Below, in pieces: positions 14,685 through 23,331 of a DNA stretch of 31,379 nucleotides. The DNA is taken from contig JBNLBT010000031.1 of the NCBI GenBank assembly GCA_050303435.1, positions 1-31,379 of the forward strand, written 5' to 3'. A program made the translations under genes and the position numbers. Under the pieces are notes generated by a model, which saw only the letters and a program-made list of their open reading frames with translations, was not told the DNA's origin and made no database searches. Each line of letters starts with the position of its first letter. Position 1 is the stretch's first letter. This DNA comes from JBNLBT01 sp050303435. Lineage in GTDB: Bacteria > Pseudomonadota > Gammaproteobacteria > Xanthomonadales > Marinicellaceae.

Positions 14685-15152
14685 TCAGTGCGCGTGGCCG
14701 TGCTGGATTTCTTCTTCGGTCGCAGCTCGCACCGCTTCTATGGTGACTTCGAAGTGCAACTGTTTGCCGGCCAATGGGTGGTTGGCATCGATGGTGACGT
14801 GTTCGCCGTCCACGTGTTTGACCATGATGCGGCGGCTGGAACCGTCCTGCGCCTGGGCCTGGAAAATCATGCCCGGTTCAATTTTTTCGACGCCCTGAAA
14901 TGCACTGACGTTGACCACCTGGATCAACTCCGGCACAATTTCGCCGTAGCCGTTTTCCGGCGCCACGGTGACGTTCAGGCTGTCGCCTTCGACTTTGCCA
15001 GTCAAGGCCTGTTCAAGTCCGGGGATGATGTTGCTGGCGCCGTGCAGGTATTTGAGCGGCTCGCCTTCGGATTGATCAATGATTTGTCCGTCGTCGTCGG
15101 TGAGTTTGTACTGAATGCTGACCACAAGATTGTCGGCGATGAGTAATGTCAT
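14685..15152 (-). CDS. slyD: SlyD-type FKBP peptidyl-prolyl cis-trans isomerase
   Basis: 155 aa cytoplasmic isomerase and chaperone. It has the SlyD layout: an FKBP half (VSIQYKLTDDDGQIIDQSE, PLKYLHGASNIIPGLEQAL, NVTVAPENGYGE), an inserted flap domain (about 70-125, with GMIFQAQAQDG and VTIDANHPLAGK), and return to the FKBP strand LHFEVTIEAVRAATEEEI. The His-rich metal-binding tail of E. coli SlyD is cut to HGHAH, so only weak nickel binding would be expected. A GAGG ribosome site precedes the ATG. It stands alone, and 163 bp separate it from the ECF sigma gene upstream. Confidence 0.93.
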   Translation of the reverse strand: MTLLIADNLVVSIQYKLTDDDGQIIDQSEGEPLKYLHGASNIIPGLEQALTGKVEGDSLNVTVAPENGYGEIVPELIQVVNVSAFQGVEKIEPGMIFQAQAQDGSSRRIMVKHVDGEHVTIDANHPLAGKQLHFEVTIEAVRAATEEEIQHGHAH

Positions 15153-15315
15153 GTGCTGTCCTCAATTGGGCGACGCCTGGGATTGCATCCAATGGCCAGT
15201 TCGGCCGTCGCAAACCCACGCGACTGATAAACAAGAGGGCCATGTTAACACCCGCCCGATCAAGTGTCCACGGCGGACCTGGAAAATTGGGTCGATGACT
15301 GTGGGCGGTGGCGAA

Positions 15316-15933
15316 TCAACCCAGGGCGTCGCTGAGCAGGCTCTTCATCAGCGACTTGGCCATTTTCCAGCGTTTGTTGATTTCATGCTCTGTGACGCCG
15401 AGTATTTCAGTCAGCTGTTCGATGGTGTATCCGGAAAAATATTTCATCTCGGTGATTTCTGCCAGGCGCGGGTCAATCTGTTCCAGCCGATTGATCACAT
15501 CGTCCAGTTGCAACAGATCAAAGGGGATGTTTTCATCGCCGATGATTTCACCCACTTCTACGTCGACCTTGTCGCCGTGTCGCTTCTGGCGGAACTTGTA
15601 ACGAATCAGATCCACCATGTAATAGCGCATGCAGCGCGCCGAGATTTTTTTCAGATGGCTGGAATCGTTGTATTCCAGCCGGGTCATTTGCTGCAGCCGG
15701 ATGAAACACTCGTGCACCAGGATGGTCGGTGTGATGGTTTGTCCCGGCGGGATGTGCCCCAATTGATGGCGCGCGATGCGGTGAATCTCCTGATACATGG
15801 ATTCAAATGCCGCGCCCATGCTGCGGCTGTGCGCCTGAACGGACGATTCGCCGTCGCTTTTTTGGATCTTGACTTCACTCACACCCGGTGTCTCCATTGC
15901 TGGTTGAATTGATTCGGCGGGCCTGCGGGCCAT
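15316..15933 (-). CDS. ECF-type sigma factor (PF07638 group), second of the kinase cluster
   Basis: About 205 aa. The region-2 stretch is MYQEIHRIARHQLGH, then TITPTILVHECFIRLQ, corresponding to the TALVHEAYLRL of the ECF group found beside Ser/Thr kinases, and RCMRYYMVDLIRYKFRQKRHG. The region-4 helix-turn-helix is EITEMKYFSGYTIEQLTEILGV and INKRWKMAKSLMKSLL. The start is uncertain: ATGs at 15933, 15897 and 15819 and a TTG at 15945 are in frame and none has a clear ribosome site. It lies about 90 bp downstream of the kinase gene on the same strand. It is only distantly like the other sigma factor (18622-19194), so the two are not a recent duplication. No anti-sigma gene is seen. Confidence 0.88.
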   Translation of the reverse strand: MARRPAESIQPAMETPGVSEVKIQKSDGESSVQAHSRSMGAAFESMYQEIHRIARHQLGHIPPGQTITPTILVHECFIRLQQMTRLEYNDSSHLKKISARCMRYYMVDLIRYKFRQKRHGDKVDVEVGEIIGDENIPFDLLQLDDVINRLEQIDPRLAEITEMKYFSGYTIEQLTEILGVTEHEINKRWKMAKSLMKSLLSDALG

Positions 15934-16024
15934 CTGGCCGCACAATGCGCCGCCTTCACATTTCTTAAACGTAAAGCCCCTGATTTTTTTTGAAAAACTG
16001 GCTGTGAAGGCGCTGCGTGGGCGG

Positions 16025-18625
16025 TCAATTCCCCGGAACGGGCGACCAGTTCTGAATGGCGTTGCGGATGCGCTGCGCTTCGCTGCGATCCATGTGCGCC
16101 GCGTCGCTGAAATGCATCAGTGCCTGTTCGCCCAATGGCAACGCCGCATCGATGCGGTGTTGATGGGCCAACACCTGCGCCTGGATGAACTTGAGCCGGT
16201 GCTCAAATTCCGGCACCGGGTATTTGATGTCCTGCATGCACTGATGGTAAGCGCTTTGCGCGTCTTCACTGGCGCTGATGTCGTTGCGCGCCACGGCCAG
16301 ATCGGCGGCCAATAAATGGTGATAACACTGGTACACCCGCTGGGCTTCGTTGTCAAACACCGCGGCGGCGGCACTCCAGAGCGGTTGCGCCGCTGCCGCA
16401 TCGCCATTGAGCAGGTGCAAGTCCGCCATTTCCAGATGGATCACCGTCAGCGAAGGATTGTTGGGTCCTTCCCAATCGATCACGATCTGCCGGGCCAGGC
16501 GGTATTCGGAGAGGGCCTCATCGATTTCACCGAGGTAGCGGTGAAACCGGGCCAGGTTGCGGTGATTGGTGGCCACCTGAGTGTTTTTCACCTGCAACAC
16601 ACGGTCGTGTATGCGCATCGATTTGCGCATGTATTCAATCGCCGGACGCATCTTGCGCTGCACCTGGTACATCACCGCCGTGTTGTTGTACAAACTGGCC
16701 ACTTTCAGATCATCCGGGCCCAGCAGTTCGGTGTAGGCATCCACGGCTTTAAGTAAATGCGCTTCGGCCTGTGCATAGGCTTTGAGGTTCATCATCACCA
16801 GACCGATGGACTGGTGAATGTTGGCCATACGGGCCGGATCGGGCGGGGCCAGAAAAAAATACAGCAACTGGGCTTCGGTCGCCGAACGCAATGCGGTGGC
16901 GTCGTCGCCGTTGCGGAAGTACACTTCGATGCTGCGCAACAGGCTGTCCAGCAAGGCATTCAATGCCGTCGGGTCGGCCAGGTGTTGGCGCAAATAGGCT
17001 TCGCCTTGCGCAATCAGCTCGGCGCTGGAGGCCACCCGCCCCAGTTTGCTGCTCACATAGCCCTGGTACGACAGCGCTTCGGCGCAACGAATGCTGCGCG
17101 GAGGACGGCAACCCGCGGTGGCCTGCTGCATCACTTCTGCGGCGGTTTCTGCCTGGCCCAATTGCACATAGGATTCAGCCAGCACGCCAAACAACAGTCT
17201 ACGGGTTTCTTCATCGTCGATGTTCAGGCCCGCCAGTTTGGCCTGGGCGTTGTCCAACACCTGCACCGCGGTGACACTTTGTCCACGCGTGTTTTCTGGC
17301 CGCGGTGATTTGAGAATTTCAATGAAAAAATCGGAGATTGCCTCGGATTTCTGTTGCGCCCTGAGGGCCAGATTGCGCTGATCCAGGGCCACGTTGGCCT
17401 GATGGATGGCCAGCACCAGCCCGCTGGTCACACCGAGCACGGCCACCAGCAGCGACCAGGCCGCAATTTTATGCCGTGTGGCCAGTTTTTTTAACAGATA
17501 GCCCAGCGACGGTCGCGTGGCACTGACCGGCTGATTGCGCAAAAAGCGGCGCAAATCCTGAGCCAGAATGCGCACCGCCGGGTAGCGCTCGTCCGGTTGC
17601 GGTGACAGGCATTTATACAGAATGCGCTGCAGATCGCCCTTGAATTGTCTGGGCGATGCGCTGAGCGGCGGGTGGCGCACGGCGTGCTGCTGTGCGGCGC
17701 GCGACGGGTGCACAAAACGCCCCTGCAACAGGTCCTGTTCGCGCAACACCGGATTGTCGAGACGATACGGGTGGGTGCCGGTGAGCAACTCATGCACGAT
17801 CAACCCCAGACTGAACACATCCGAGGCCACCCCCAGGGGCTTGTTTTGCAGCTGTTCCGGGCTGGCGTATTCGCGCGTCATCAGCGCGGTGTTGTGCTTG
17901 TGCTGCACCACCTCCTCGCCTTGCAGCAACTTGGCAATACCGAAATCCAACAGTTTCACTGTGCCTTCGTTGTCGACCAGAATGTTGCCGGGTTTCAAAT
18001 CGCGGTGCAGGATCAAATGCCGGTGGGCGGTGTCCACCGCTTCACACACTTGAATGATCAATTCGATGCGCGCCTGCAGCGACAGGCGATTGCGGATGCA
18101 ATGTTCATGGATCGGCAGACCATCAACGTATTCAAGCACCAGATACGGGCGCTTGTTGCGCCACAGGCCGGCGTCAATCAAGTGCGCGATGTTGGGGTGT
18201 TGAATCTGCGAGAGGATTTGTGTTTCGGTGCGAAAGCGGCGGGCAAATTCATCGTCCAGGTGCGCGTGCATGATTTTCACCGCCACCGCCTGGGTGAATC
18301 CGGGCCCGCGACGCTGACCCAGATATACTTCGCCCATGCCGCCACTTGCCAGCTTGCGTTGCAGCCGCACCGCGCCCAGGCGGTGGCCACTGAGATCCGA
18401 ATCTTCACGGCTTTCGTCGGTTTCGGTGAAATCGATGGTGGCCAGTGCCTGCAGCCAGTCACCCGCCCCGCGATCCTGCGCATTGAGTAAATGCAGCACC
18501 TGCGCTTTCACCGAGTCGGAGGCCGAGTGGTGACTCAAGGCATCGCGCCACTGAGACCGCGGTAAATGGCGCACTTGTTCGTGCAGCGCCGACACCGCCA
18601 ACCATTCCGCCGGGTTGAATATCAT
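16025..18625 (-). CDS. Membrane Ser/Thr protein kinase with C-terminal TPR region
   Basis: 866 aa. The N-terminal 85 residues are helical. The kinase domain (about 86-365) has glycine loop LASGGMGEVYLG, Lys117 in AVAVKIM, HRDLKPGNILVD (Asp209), DFG (Asp227) and YASPEQL, so all catalytic residues are present. A single membrane segment (about 388-407) is followed by a ~450-residue helical region of TPR-like repeats (for example AEAHLLKAVDAYTELLG and ALSEYRLARQI). It probably senses a partner through the TPR part, outside the cytoplasm, and phosphorylates targets inside. Its ATG overlaps the stop of the upstream ECF sigma gene (ATGA), indicating coupled translation. ECF factors next to such kinases can be activated by phosphorylation (EcfP/PknT of Vibrio is the known model); that mechanism is inferred here. 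Confidence 0.92.
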   Translation of the reverse strand: MIFNPAEWLAVSALHEQVRHLPRSQWRDALSHHSASDSVKAQVLHLLNAQDRGAGDWLQALATIDFTETDESREDSDLSGHRLGAVRLQRKLASGGMGEVYLGQRRGPGFTQAVAVKIMHAHLDDEFARRFRTETQILSQIQHPNIAHLIDAGLWRNKRPYLVLEYVDGLPIHEHCIRNRLSLQARIELIIQVCEAVDTAHRHLILHRDLKPGNILVDNEGTVKLLDFGIAKLLQGEEVVQHKHNTALMTREYASPEQLQNKPLGVASDVFSLGLIVHELLTGTHPYRLDNPVLREQDLLQGRFVHPSRAAQQHAVRHPPLSASPRQFKGDLQRILYKCLSPQPDERYPAVRILAQDLRRFLRNQPVSATRPSLGYLLKKLATRHKIAAWSLLVAVLGVTSGLVLAIHQANVALDQRNLALRAQQKSEAISDFFIEILKSPRPENTRGQSVTAVQVLDNAQAKLAGLNIDDEETRRLLFGVLAESYVQLGQAETAAEVMQQATAGCRPPRSIRCAEALSYQGYVSSKLGRVASSAELIAQGEAYLRQHLADPTALNALLDSLLRSIEVYFRNGDDATALRSATEAQLLYFFLAPPDPARMANIHQSIGLVMMNLKAYAQAEAHLLKAVDAYTELLGPDDLKVASLYNNTAVMYQVQRKMRPAIEYMRKSMRIHDRVLQVKNTQVATNHRNLARFHRYLGEIDEALSEYRLARQIVIDWEGPNNPSLTVIHLEMADLHLLNGDAAAAQPLWSAAAAVFDNEAQRVYQCYHHLLAADLAVARNDISASEDAQSAYHQCMQDIKYPVPEFEHRLKFIQAQVLAHQHRIDAALPLGEQALMHFSDAAHMDRSEAQRIRNAIQNWSPVPGN

Positions 18626-19194
18626 GGCGGTGAGAGCTCCAGTCCGACCACCGTGCAGGCCATGCGCGACGCCTTGTCCACCTGATGCACCGTGGTGTCA
18701 AGAAAGTCGGCGATTTCATGCAAGGTGAAGCCTGCCACGTAGCGCAGCACGAAGACATCGCGCATGGTGGCATCCAGACGCGCCAGCTGTTCCAGGGCGC
18801 GGGCGAAGCCGGCGCTGGGCAGCACCGATGTGGCCGCCGCCAGGTCCTGTTCTGGCGCCTGATCCAGTCCCACGGTGCCGTGTGCACCGCCCCGCATCAA
18901 GGCGTTCTTGTGGCGCGCGTAATCGATCACAATCTGCTGCATCACTTGCGCCATGGTGCGAAAAAAATGCGCTTTGTCCTGCCATTGACGCGGGGTCTTG
19001 CGGTACAGCTTGAGATAGGCTTCGTGCACCACCGCGGTGGTGTTCATGGTCTGGTGACGCATTTTGTTGCGCAACACCAGGCGCGCCAGCTGCCGCAGAC
19101 GCTGATAGACTTCGGGATCCAGCCATTGCAGCTCACCCGTCGGTTCGATATCTGATGGCCGTTTGTTTGATTCATTCACCCTGCTGCACCCCAT
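18622..19194 (-). CDS. ECF-type sigma factor coupled to the Ser/Thr kinase
   Basis: 190 aa from the ATG at 19194; a GTG at 19218 would add 8 residues and has a slightly better ribosome site (AGGG). Region 2 reads VYQRLRQLARLVLRNKM, TTAVVHEAYLKLYRK and HFFRTMAQVMQQIVIDYARHKNA. Region 4 reads MRDVFVLRYVAGFTLHEIADFL and HQVDKASRMACTVVGLEL. This is the PF07638 ECF group, which is typically encoded beside Ser/Thr kinases and has no anti-sigma factor. It overlaps the kinase start by 4 nt. It would direct RNA polymerase to an unknown regulon, probably under control of the kinase. Confidence 0.9.
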   Translation of the reverse strand: MGCSRVNESNKRPSDIEPTGELQWLDPEVYQRLRQLARLVLRNKMRHQTMNTTAVVHEAYLKLYRKTPRQWQDKAHFFRTMAQVMQQIVIDYARHKNALMRGGAHGTVGLDQAPEQDLAAATSVLPSAGFARALEQLARLDATMRDVFVLRYVAGFTLHEIADFLDTTVHQVDKASRMACTVVGLELSPP

Positions 19195-19663
19195 CCGACT
19201 CTTGCGGGCCTGTGACACTATTATTACACCCTGTTGGTGGCCTGAGCCATTGCAGCAGACACAGCAACAGCGCAGTCAATCGCGTGAACAGAACCCAGTA
19301 TCTGACGTCCAGCCCTGCTCCCAAAGAACCCGTCATCGGCCTCATCTTATCACACCCTTTTCAGAGCCTGTTAACCCCATCAGCCTGATTTGATGGCACC
19401 GTGCAGACAGACCACGGCGGCGCAGCGAAAGTTCGCCAAGTCCTCGCAGGAATGCGCCTGCATGCGGCCCGTGGGCCGTGCATTGCCCCTGGAATTTTGT
19501 GCCCGAGCAAATTCGACATTTCTCGACAAATGCCCTGTGTGCAAAGATGAACACTTCTCTGCCTTGGGGGTGGATGCCATAATCACTCTGGCCTGAATTG
19601 GAGTGACGCAGCGCAGCTGCGATGTGACCCAGGCGACTCGAAACAAGACAACGGAGAAACAAG
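19195..19663. other. Intergenic region between divergent ECF sigma and FG-GAP genes
   Basis: About 470 bp with no convincing gene. It must hold the promoters of both divergent genes, but I find no strong sigma-70 pair. A small palindrome CGCAGCTGCG lies near 19613-19622. A ribosome site GGAG at 19651-19654 serves the FG-GAP gene. One 68-codon frame with several Cys residues (19390-19596) looked briefly like a zinc ribbon but has no start signal or family pattern. Confidence 0.4.
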
Positions 19664-21841
19664 ATGCATTCAAGCAAGCAAAGCGCAGCCAAATTGGCCC
19701 TGTGCATCGCCGCGCTCACAGTCCTGGGTTGCGGCGTGAGCCAGGCGCAGCACTTCACCCGCGGGTGGACCGCACCGCTGGGCTCCACCGCGCAAAGCAT
19801 TGAAGCCGCGGACGTAGATGGCGACGGCGATCTGGACCTGGTCACCGCCGACAATGAACAGGGCGTGTTGCTGTGGCTGCAAATTGCGCCGGGCGTTTTT
19901 GCCGACAATCCGGTGATATATGACCTGGGCCACGTCAACGCCGTGCGCATGGCCGATCTCAACGCCGACGGCGCGCCGGACATGTGGGTCATGACCATAC
20001 AATTTGGCAGTCTGGTGATGCTCAACGACGGCGCCGGCAATTTCACCGACGCCGGCCAGGCCCTGGGCACCAGTGCGCACAACGACGCGGCGCTGTTCGA
20101 TGTGGATTCGGACGGCGACATCGACGCGGTGGTCGGCCAGCATTCGCCCGGCAGCGACAACACCCTGTGGCTCAACGACGGCACCGGCCAGTTCACCGCA
20201 GCAGCACAAACCCTGGGCGTCGGCCCGTCTTCACGTGTGGCCCACGCCGACCTGGACGGCGACGGTCACAACGACGTGGTGTTTTCGCAAAACGGCGCCG
20301 GTGACCGGCTGATCTGGCTCGGCGATGGCAGCGGCGCATTCACCCTGTCCGCGCTGCACATCGGCGCAGGCGATTTCAACGACCTGGCCTTGGGCGATTT
20401 GGACAGCGACGGCGACGTCGACGCCTTGATTGTGACTTCGGGTCAAAACAAGGCGTTTCTGAACGACGGCAGCGGCGTGTTCACAGAGGGCGCCACGGTG
20501 GGCTCCTTCGGTTCCGCCAGCGTCGCCCTGGGTGATCTGGACGGCGACGGCGATCTGGATGTGTTCATTGGCAACGATCGCCCGCGCACCGATCAGATTC
20601 ACCTCAACGACGGCAGCGGTGTGTTCACCCAGGTGGTGCAGGACCTCACCACCACCACCACCTACGACCAGGTGCTGCTGGATTTGAACGCCGATGGACT
20701 GCTGGACGTGATCACCGCCAACATCGCCCAACCCGGCACAATCTGGCACAATGAAGGCGGCGGTGTGATGGATTATCAGACCACCCTGGGCAGCGGTCAG
20801 GCCACCGCAGTGGCCGCCGGCGATCTCGATGGCGATGGTTTGATCGATGTGGCGGTGGGCCACTCCAGCGGCGATGTGCGCATGTTGCGCAATCTGGGCA
20901 ACGGCGAATTCAACATCACCCGTCGGGTGGTGCAGAAAACCGAAGGCCTGAGCATCACCGCACTGGCCATGGGCGACGTCGATGGCGACGGCGACGTGGA
21001 CCTGCTGGTCGGCGCTTCACTGGACGCCACCACCACGCTGTTCATCAACGACGGCAGCGGACGTTACACCAGCAGCCGCAACCTCGCGACCACGGAAAAC
21101 ACCGGCGCCCTGCTGTTCCTGGACGTCGATCTGGACAGCGATCTGGACATCATCGAAGGCAACGCCCCGTACAACGGCAACGACGGCGTGAACAAATTGT
21201 TCATCAACGACGGCGCCGGTTTTTTCAGCCAGTCGGTGCAACCGATCGGCGACGACAACACCCGCGGACTGGCCGCCGGAGATTTCAATGGCGACGGCAA
21301 CCCCGATGTGGCCGCGGGCAATCTCGGTCAAGCCAATCAAATCTGGCTGGGCGATGGCCTGGGCAATCTGAGCGACAGTGGCCAGACACTGGGCAGCGAA
21401 TCAACACGCGCATTGGGGGTCGGTGACTTCGACGGCGATGGCGCACTGGACCTGTACGCCGGCGGGGTGTCCGGCAACCGGGTGTGGATGAATCAGGACG
21501 ATGGAAACGGCACTCTGGTTGATTCAGGCCAGTCACTCGGCTTCGGCAACACCGCCCAGGTGCACGTGTTGGACCTTGACGGTGATGGCGATCTGGATGT
21601 TTGGCAAACCGACGGCTTCACTTCCAATGCGACCGACCGGGTGTTTCTCAACGATGGCAGCAGTGTTTTCACTGATTCCGGCGTCGCCTACGGCAACGTC
21701 GACAGCAAAGGCAGCGTGATGGCGGATTTTGACGGCGATGGCGACCTCGATGTGTTTGAAGTGTCATTCGACGGCGATCACACGCTGTGGCTGAACAATG
21801 AAATCAGCGATGATGTGATCTTTGCGCACGGGTTTGACTGA
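19664..21841 (+). CDS. Secreted FG-GAP/VCBS repeat protein with DVIFAHGFD tail
   Basis: 725 aa. A Sec signal peptide covers about residues 1-28 (basic start, hydrophobic core, cleavage near VSQA/QH). A Cys at the end of the core (VLGC) resembles a lipobox poorly, so a lipoprotein is less likely. The rest is a beta-propeller of FG-GAP/VCBS repeats: I count 14 calcium-loop motifs of the form DxDxDGDxD (DVDGDGDLD, DLNADGAPD, DVDSDGDID, DLDGDGHND and so on), most followed by LWLNDGTGQF-like strands. No enzyme domain is attached. It ends in DVIFAHGFD, nearly identical to the end of the nuclease at 2-1240 but with different codons. Such proteins are usually extracellular and often bind ligands or surfaces; the function is unknown. 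A GGAG ribosome site precedes the ATG. Confidence 0.92.
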   Translation: MHSSKQSAAKLALCIAALTVLGCGVSQAQHFTRGWTAPLGSTAQSIEAADVDGDGDLDLVTADNEQGVLLWLQIAPGVFADNPVIYDLGHVNAVRMADLNADGAPDMWVMTIQFGSLVMLNDGAGNFTDAGQALGTSAHNDAALFDVDSDGDIDAVVGQHSPGSDNTLWLNDGTGQFTAAAQTLGVGPSSRVAHADLDGDGHNDVVFSQNGAGDRLIWLGDGSGAFTLSALHIGAGDFNDLALGDLDSDGDVDALIVTSGQNKAFLNDGSGVFTEGATVGSFGSASVALGDLDGDGDLDVFIGNDRPRTDQIHLNDGSGVFTQVVQDLTTTTTYDQVLLDLNADGLLDVITANIAQPGTIWHNEGGGVMDYQTTLGSGQATAVAAGDLDGDGLIDVAVGHSSGDVRMLRNLGNGEFNITRRVVQKTEGLSITALAMGDVDGDGDVDLLVGASLDATTTLFINDGSGRYTSSRNLATTENTGALLFLDVDLDSDLDIIEGNAPYNGNDGVNKLFINDGAGFFSQSVQPIGDDNTRGLAAGDFNGDGNPDVAAGNLGQANQIWLGDGLGNLSDSGQTLGSESTRALGVGDFDGDGALDLYAGGVSGNRVWMNQDDGNGTLVDSGQSLGFGNTAQVHVLDLDGDGDLDVWQTDGFTSNATDRVFLNDGSSVFTDSGVAYGNVDSKGSVMADFDGDGDLDVFEVSFDGDHTLWLNNEISDDVIFAHGFD

Positions 21842-21858
21842 GCACCGTCTGCAGGCCT

Positions 21859-22458
21859 CTATCCATCGTCTGCGGTGTGGGGGCCTGACGCCGCTGCATC
21901 CAGCAAGCCCGGCTGCACCCGCGCCCAATCGGCCGGTGTATTGACGTTCATCAGGCACGGCACATCGTCGTGCCCGATCGGCAATTGCACGCAGCGGCAG
22001 GCCTGCAGCAGGGCGCGCAGGGCCGGGTTGGTGCCACACAGTCTGGCCTGAACCTCTGCACGCAATGCCGCGTCATTGCGCAGCACCAGCGGCAGTGGCT
22101 GTGCGGCGTAGTACACCGCATCGACCCCATTCTTGAGCGCATTCAACAAGCGATTCAAGTGCACCGGCGTCAGCAACGGCATGTCCACCGGCACAAACAA
22201 CACCGCCGCCTGCTCCGGTGCAGCGCGCAGACCGCTGTCGATGCCGGCCAGCGGGCCACGCCCCGGGTGCGCGTCGCTCAGACCGCCGGGACCGCAGAGC
22301 CACACCCGCTGCACATCGCAGCGCTGCAAACACGCCAGCATCCAATCGCGCAAGGTGCCATGGCCCAGCGGCAAATCGCCTTTGGCCCGCCCCATGCGAC
22401 GCGATGCGCCGCCGTTGAGCAGGCAGGCCACGCGCGCATCTGTCGTGGCATCACTCAT
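21859..22458 (-). CDS. mobA: Molybdenum cofactor guanylyltransferase
   Basis: 199 aa, normal MobA length. It joins GMP to molybdopterin to make (bis-)MGD, the cofactor of the adjacent formate dehydrogenase. The nucleotide-binding signature is LLNGGASRRMGRAKGDLP (residues 13-30; an Asn replaces the usual Ala of LAGG). GPLAGIDSGL, the metal-site motif VPVDMPLL and the C-terminal MNVNTPADW follow. Its ATG overlaps the fdhD stop codon by 4 nt (ATGA), so the two are coupled. It converges with the FG-GAP gene, only 17 bp away, with no visible terminator between them. Confidence 0.93.
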   Translation of the reverse strand: MSDATTDARVACLLNGGASRRMGRAKGDLPLGHGTLRDWMLACLQRCDVQRVWLCGPGGLSDAHPGRGPLAGIDSGLRAAPEQAAVLFVPVDMPLLTPVHLNRLLNALKNGVDAVYYAAQPLPLVLRNDAALRAEVQARLCGTNPALRALLQACRCVQLPIGHDDVPCLMNVNTPADWARVQPGLLDAAASGPHTADDG

Positions 22459-23285
22459 GTCTCAAGCTGTATGCGGTCTGCGCAGGTGTACAGATTAAAG
22501 CCCTCGGCGCGCACAAATCCGAGCACCGTCAATGCATGCGCTTCGGCCAGTTCCAGCGCCATCGAAGACGCCGCGCCGATCGCCGCCAGTACAGGCACGC
22601 CGGCGCTCACGGCCTTCATCACCAGTTCCTGACCGACCCGGCCACTGAGCATCACCGCGCCGCGCATCGGTGCGACCGGCCGCTCGCGCAGCCAGGCGCC
22701 GATGAGTTTGTCCAGGGCGTTGTGCCGGCCAATGTCTTCACGCAGACAGCGCAGTTGCCCGTCGCCGTCGAACCAAGCACTGGCGTGGATGCCGCCGGTG
22801 CGACGAAACGCCTGTTGTGCTGCGCGCATGCGGCCCGGCCAGGCGCGGATCAACGCCGCATCCAGCGGCGCGGTTGGATCTGTGACGCGTGGCCAGCGGC
22901 GGCGGTACAGGCGATCGATGCCGCTCTGCCCGCACAGACCGCACCCGGCGTGCATGGTTTGTCTGCGATTGTCGAGGTGCGGCTTGAGGTCAACGCGCGC
23001 ATCCAGCAACACATCGGCGACCACACCCAGCGGCTCTTCTGTGAACTGCAGGGAACGCAGGTCCTGAATGCCATTGATCAGGCCTTCGGTGAACAGAAAA
23101 CCGCGCACCAGATCGTCCAGGTCCACCGGCGTGCACAAGGTCACAATGAATGGTTGCATGGCCTCAGGGCTGTGGCCGATGCGGATTTCCAGCGGCATCT
23201 CCACCGCCACCGCGTCGCGGTCGCGCTCTGCGCCGTCGGCGCTGCAGCGCCATCTGCTCACGGTGTGAACCGAGTTGAGGGTCAT
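22455..23285 (-). CDS. fdhD: FdhD sulfurtransferase for formate dehydrogenase
   Basis: 276 aa from the ATG at 23285; a TTG at 23291 would add two residues. FdhD passes sulfur from a cysteine desulfurase to the molybdenum cofactor, which formate dehydrogenases require. The active loop is AGCGLCGQS (Cys115 and Cys118). Other family motifs are VAVEMPLEIRI, VTLCTPVDLDDLVRGFLFTEGLI, GGIHASAWF, EDIGRHNALDKLIG and SGRVGQELVMKAVSAGVPVLAAIGAASSMALELAE. It is divergent from fdsB with only 46 bp between the start codons. No ribosome site is visible, and an AT-rich TATATA lies 10 nt upstream of the ATG, so the mRNA may be nearly leaderless. Confidence 0.95.
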   Translation of the reverse strand: MTLNSVHTVSRWRCSADGAERDRDAVAVEMPLEIRIGHSPEAMQPFIVTLCTPVDLDDLVRGFLFTEGLINGIQDLRSLQFTEEPLGVVADVLLDARVDLKPHLDNRRQTMHAGCGLCGQSGIDRLYRRRWPRVTDPTAPLDAALIRAWPGRMRAAQQAFRRTGGIHASAWFDGDGQLRCLREDIGRHNALDKLIGAWLRERPVAPMRGAVMLSGRVGQELVMKAVSAGVPVLAAIGAASSMALELAEAHALTVLGFVRAEGFNLYTCADRIQLET

Positions 23286-23303
23286 GGTCAATTTCTATAT
23301 AAT
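23275..23303 (+). promoter_or_regulatory. Sigma-70-type promoter of the formate dehydrogenase operon
   Basis: The -35 TTGAGG (23275-23280) and a consensus -10 TATAAT (23298-23303) are separated by exactly 17 nt. Transcription would start near 23310, about 22 nt before the fdsB ATG. The -35 box lies inside the first codons of the divergent fdhD, so the two divergent promoters overlap and may compete. Confidence 0.7.
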
Positions 23304-23331
23304 CAAATCAACATCGAGAGAGTAACACAGC

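Noticed and set aside
19390..19596. Possible small zinc-ribbon protein (FCAR...CPVCKDEHF)
   Set aside because: Cys spacing is irregular, there is no ribosome site, and the competing minus-strand frames over the same DNA look equally random.
19664..19750. FG-GAP protein as a lipoprotein
   Set aside because: VLGC has Leu at the position just before Gly where lipoboxes normally have a small or beta-branched residue, and VSQA/Q a few residues later is a good signal peptidase I site.
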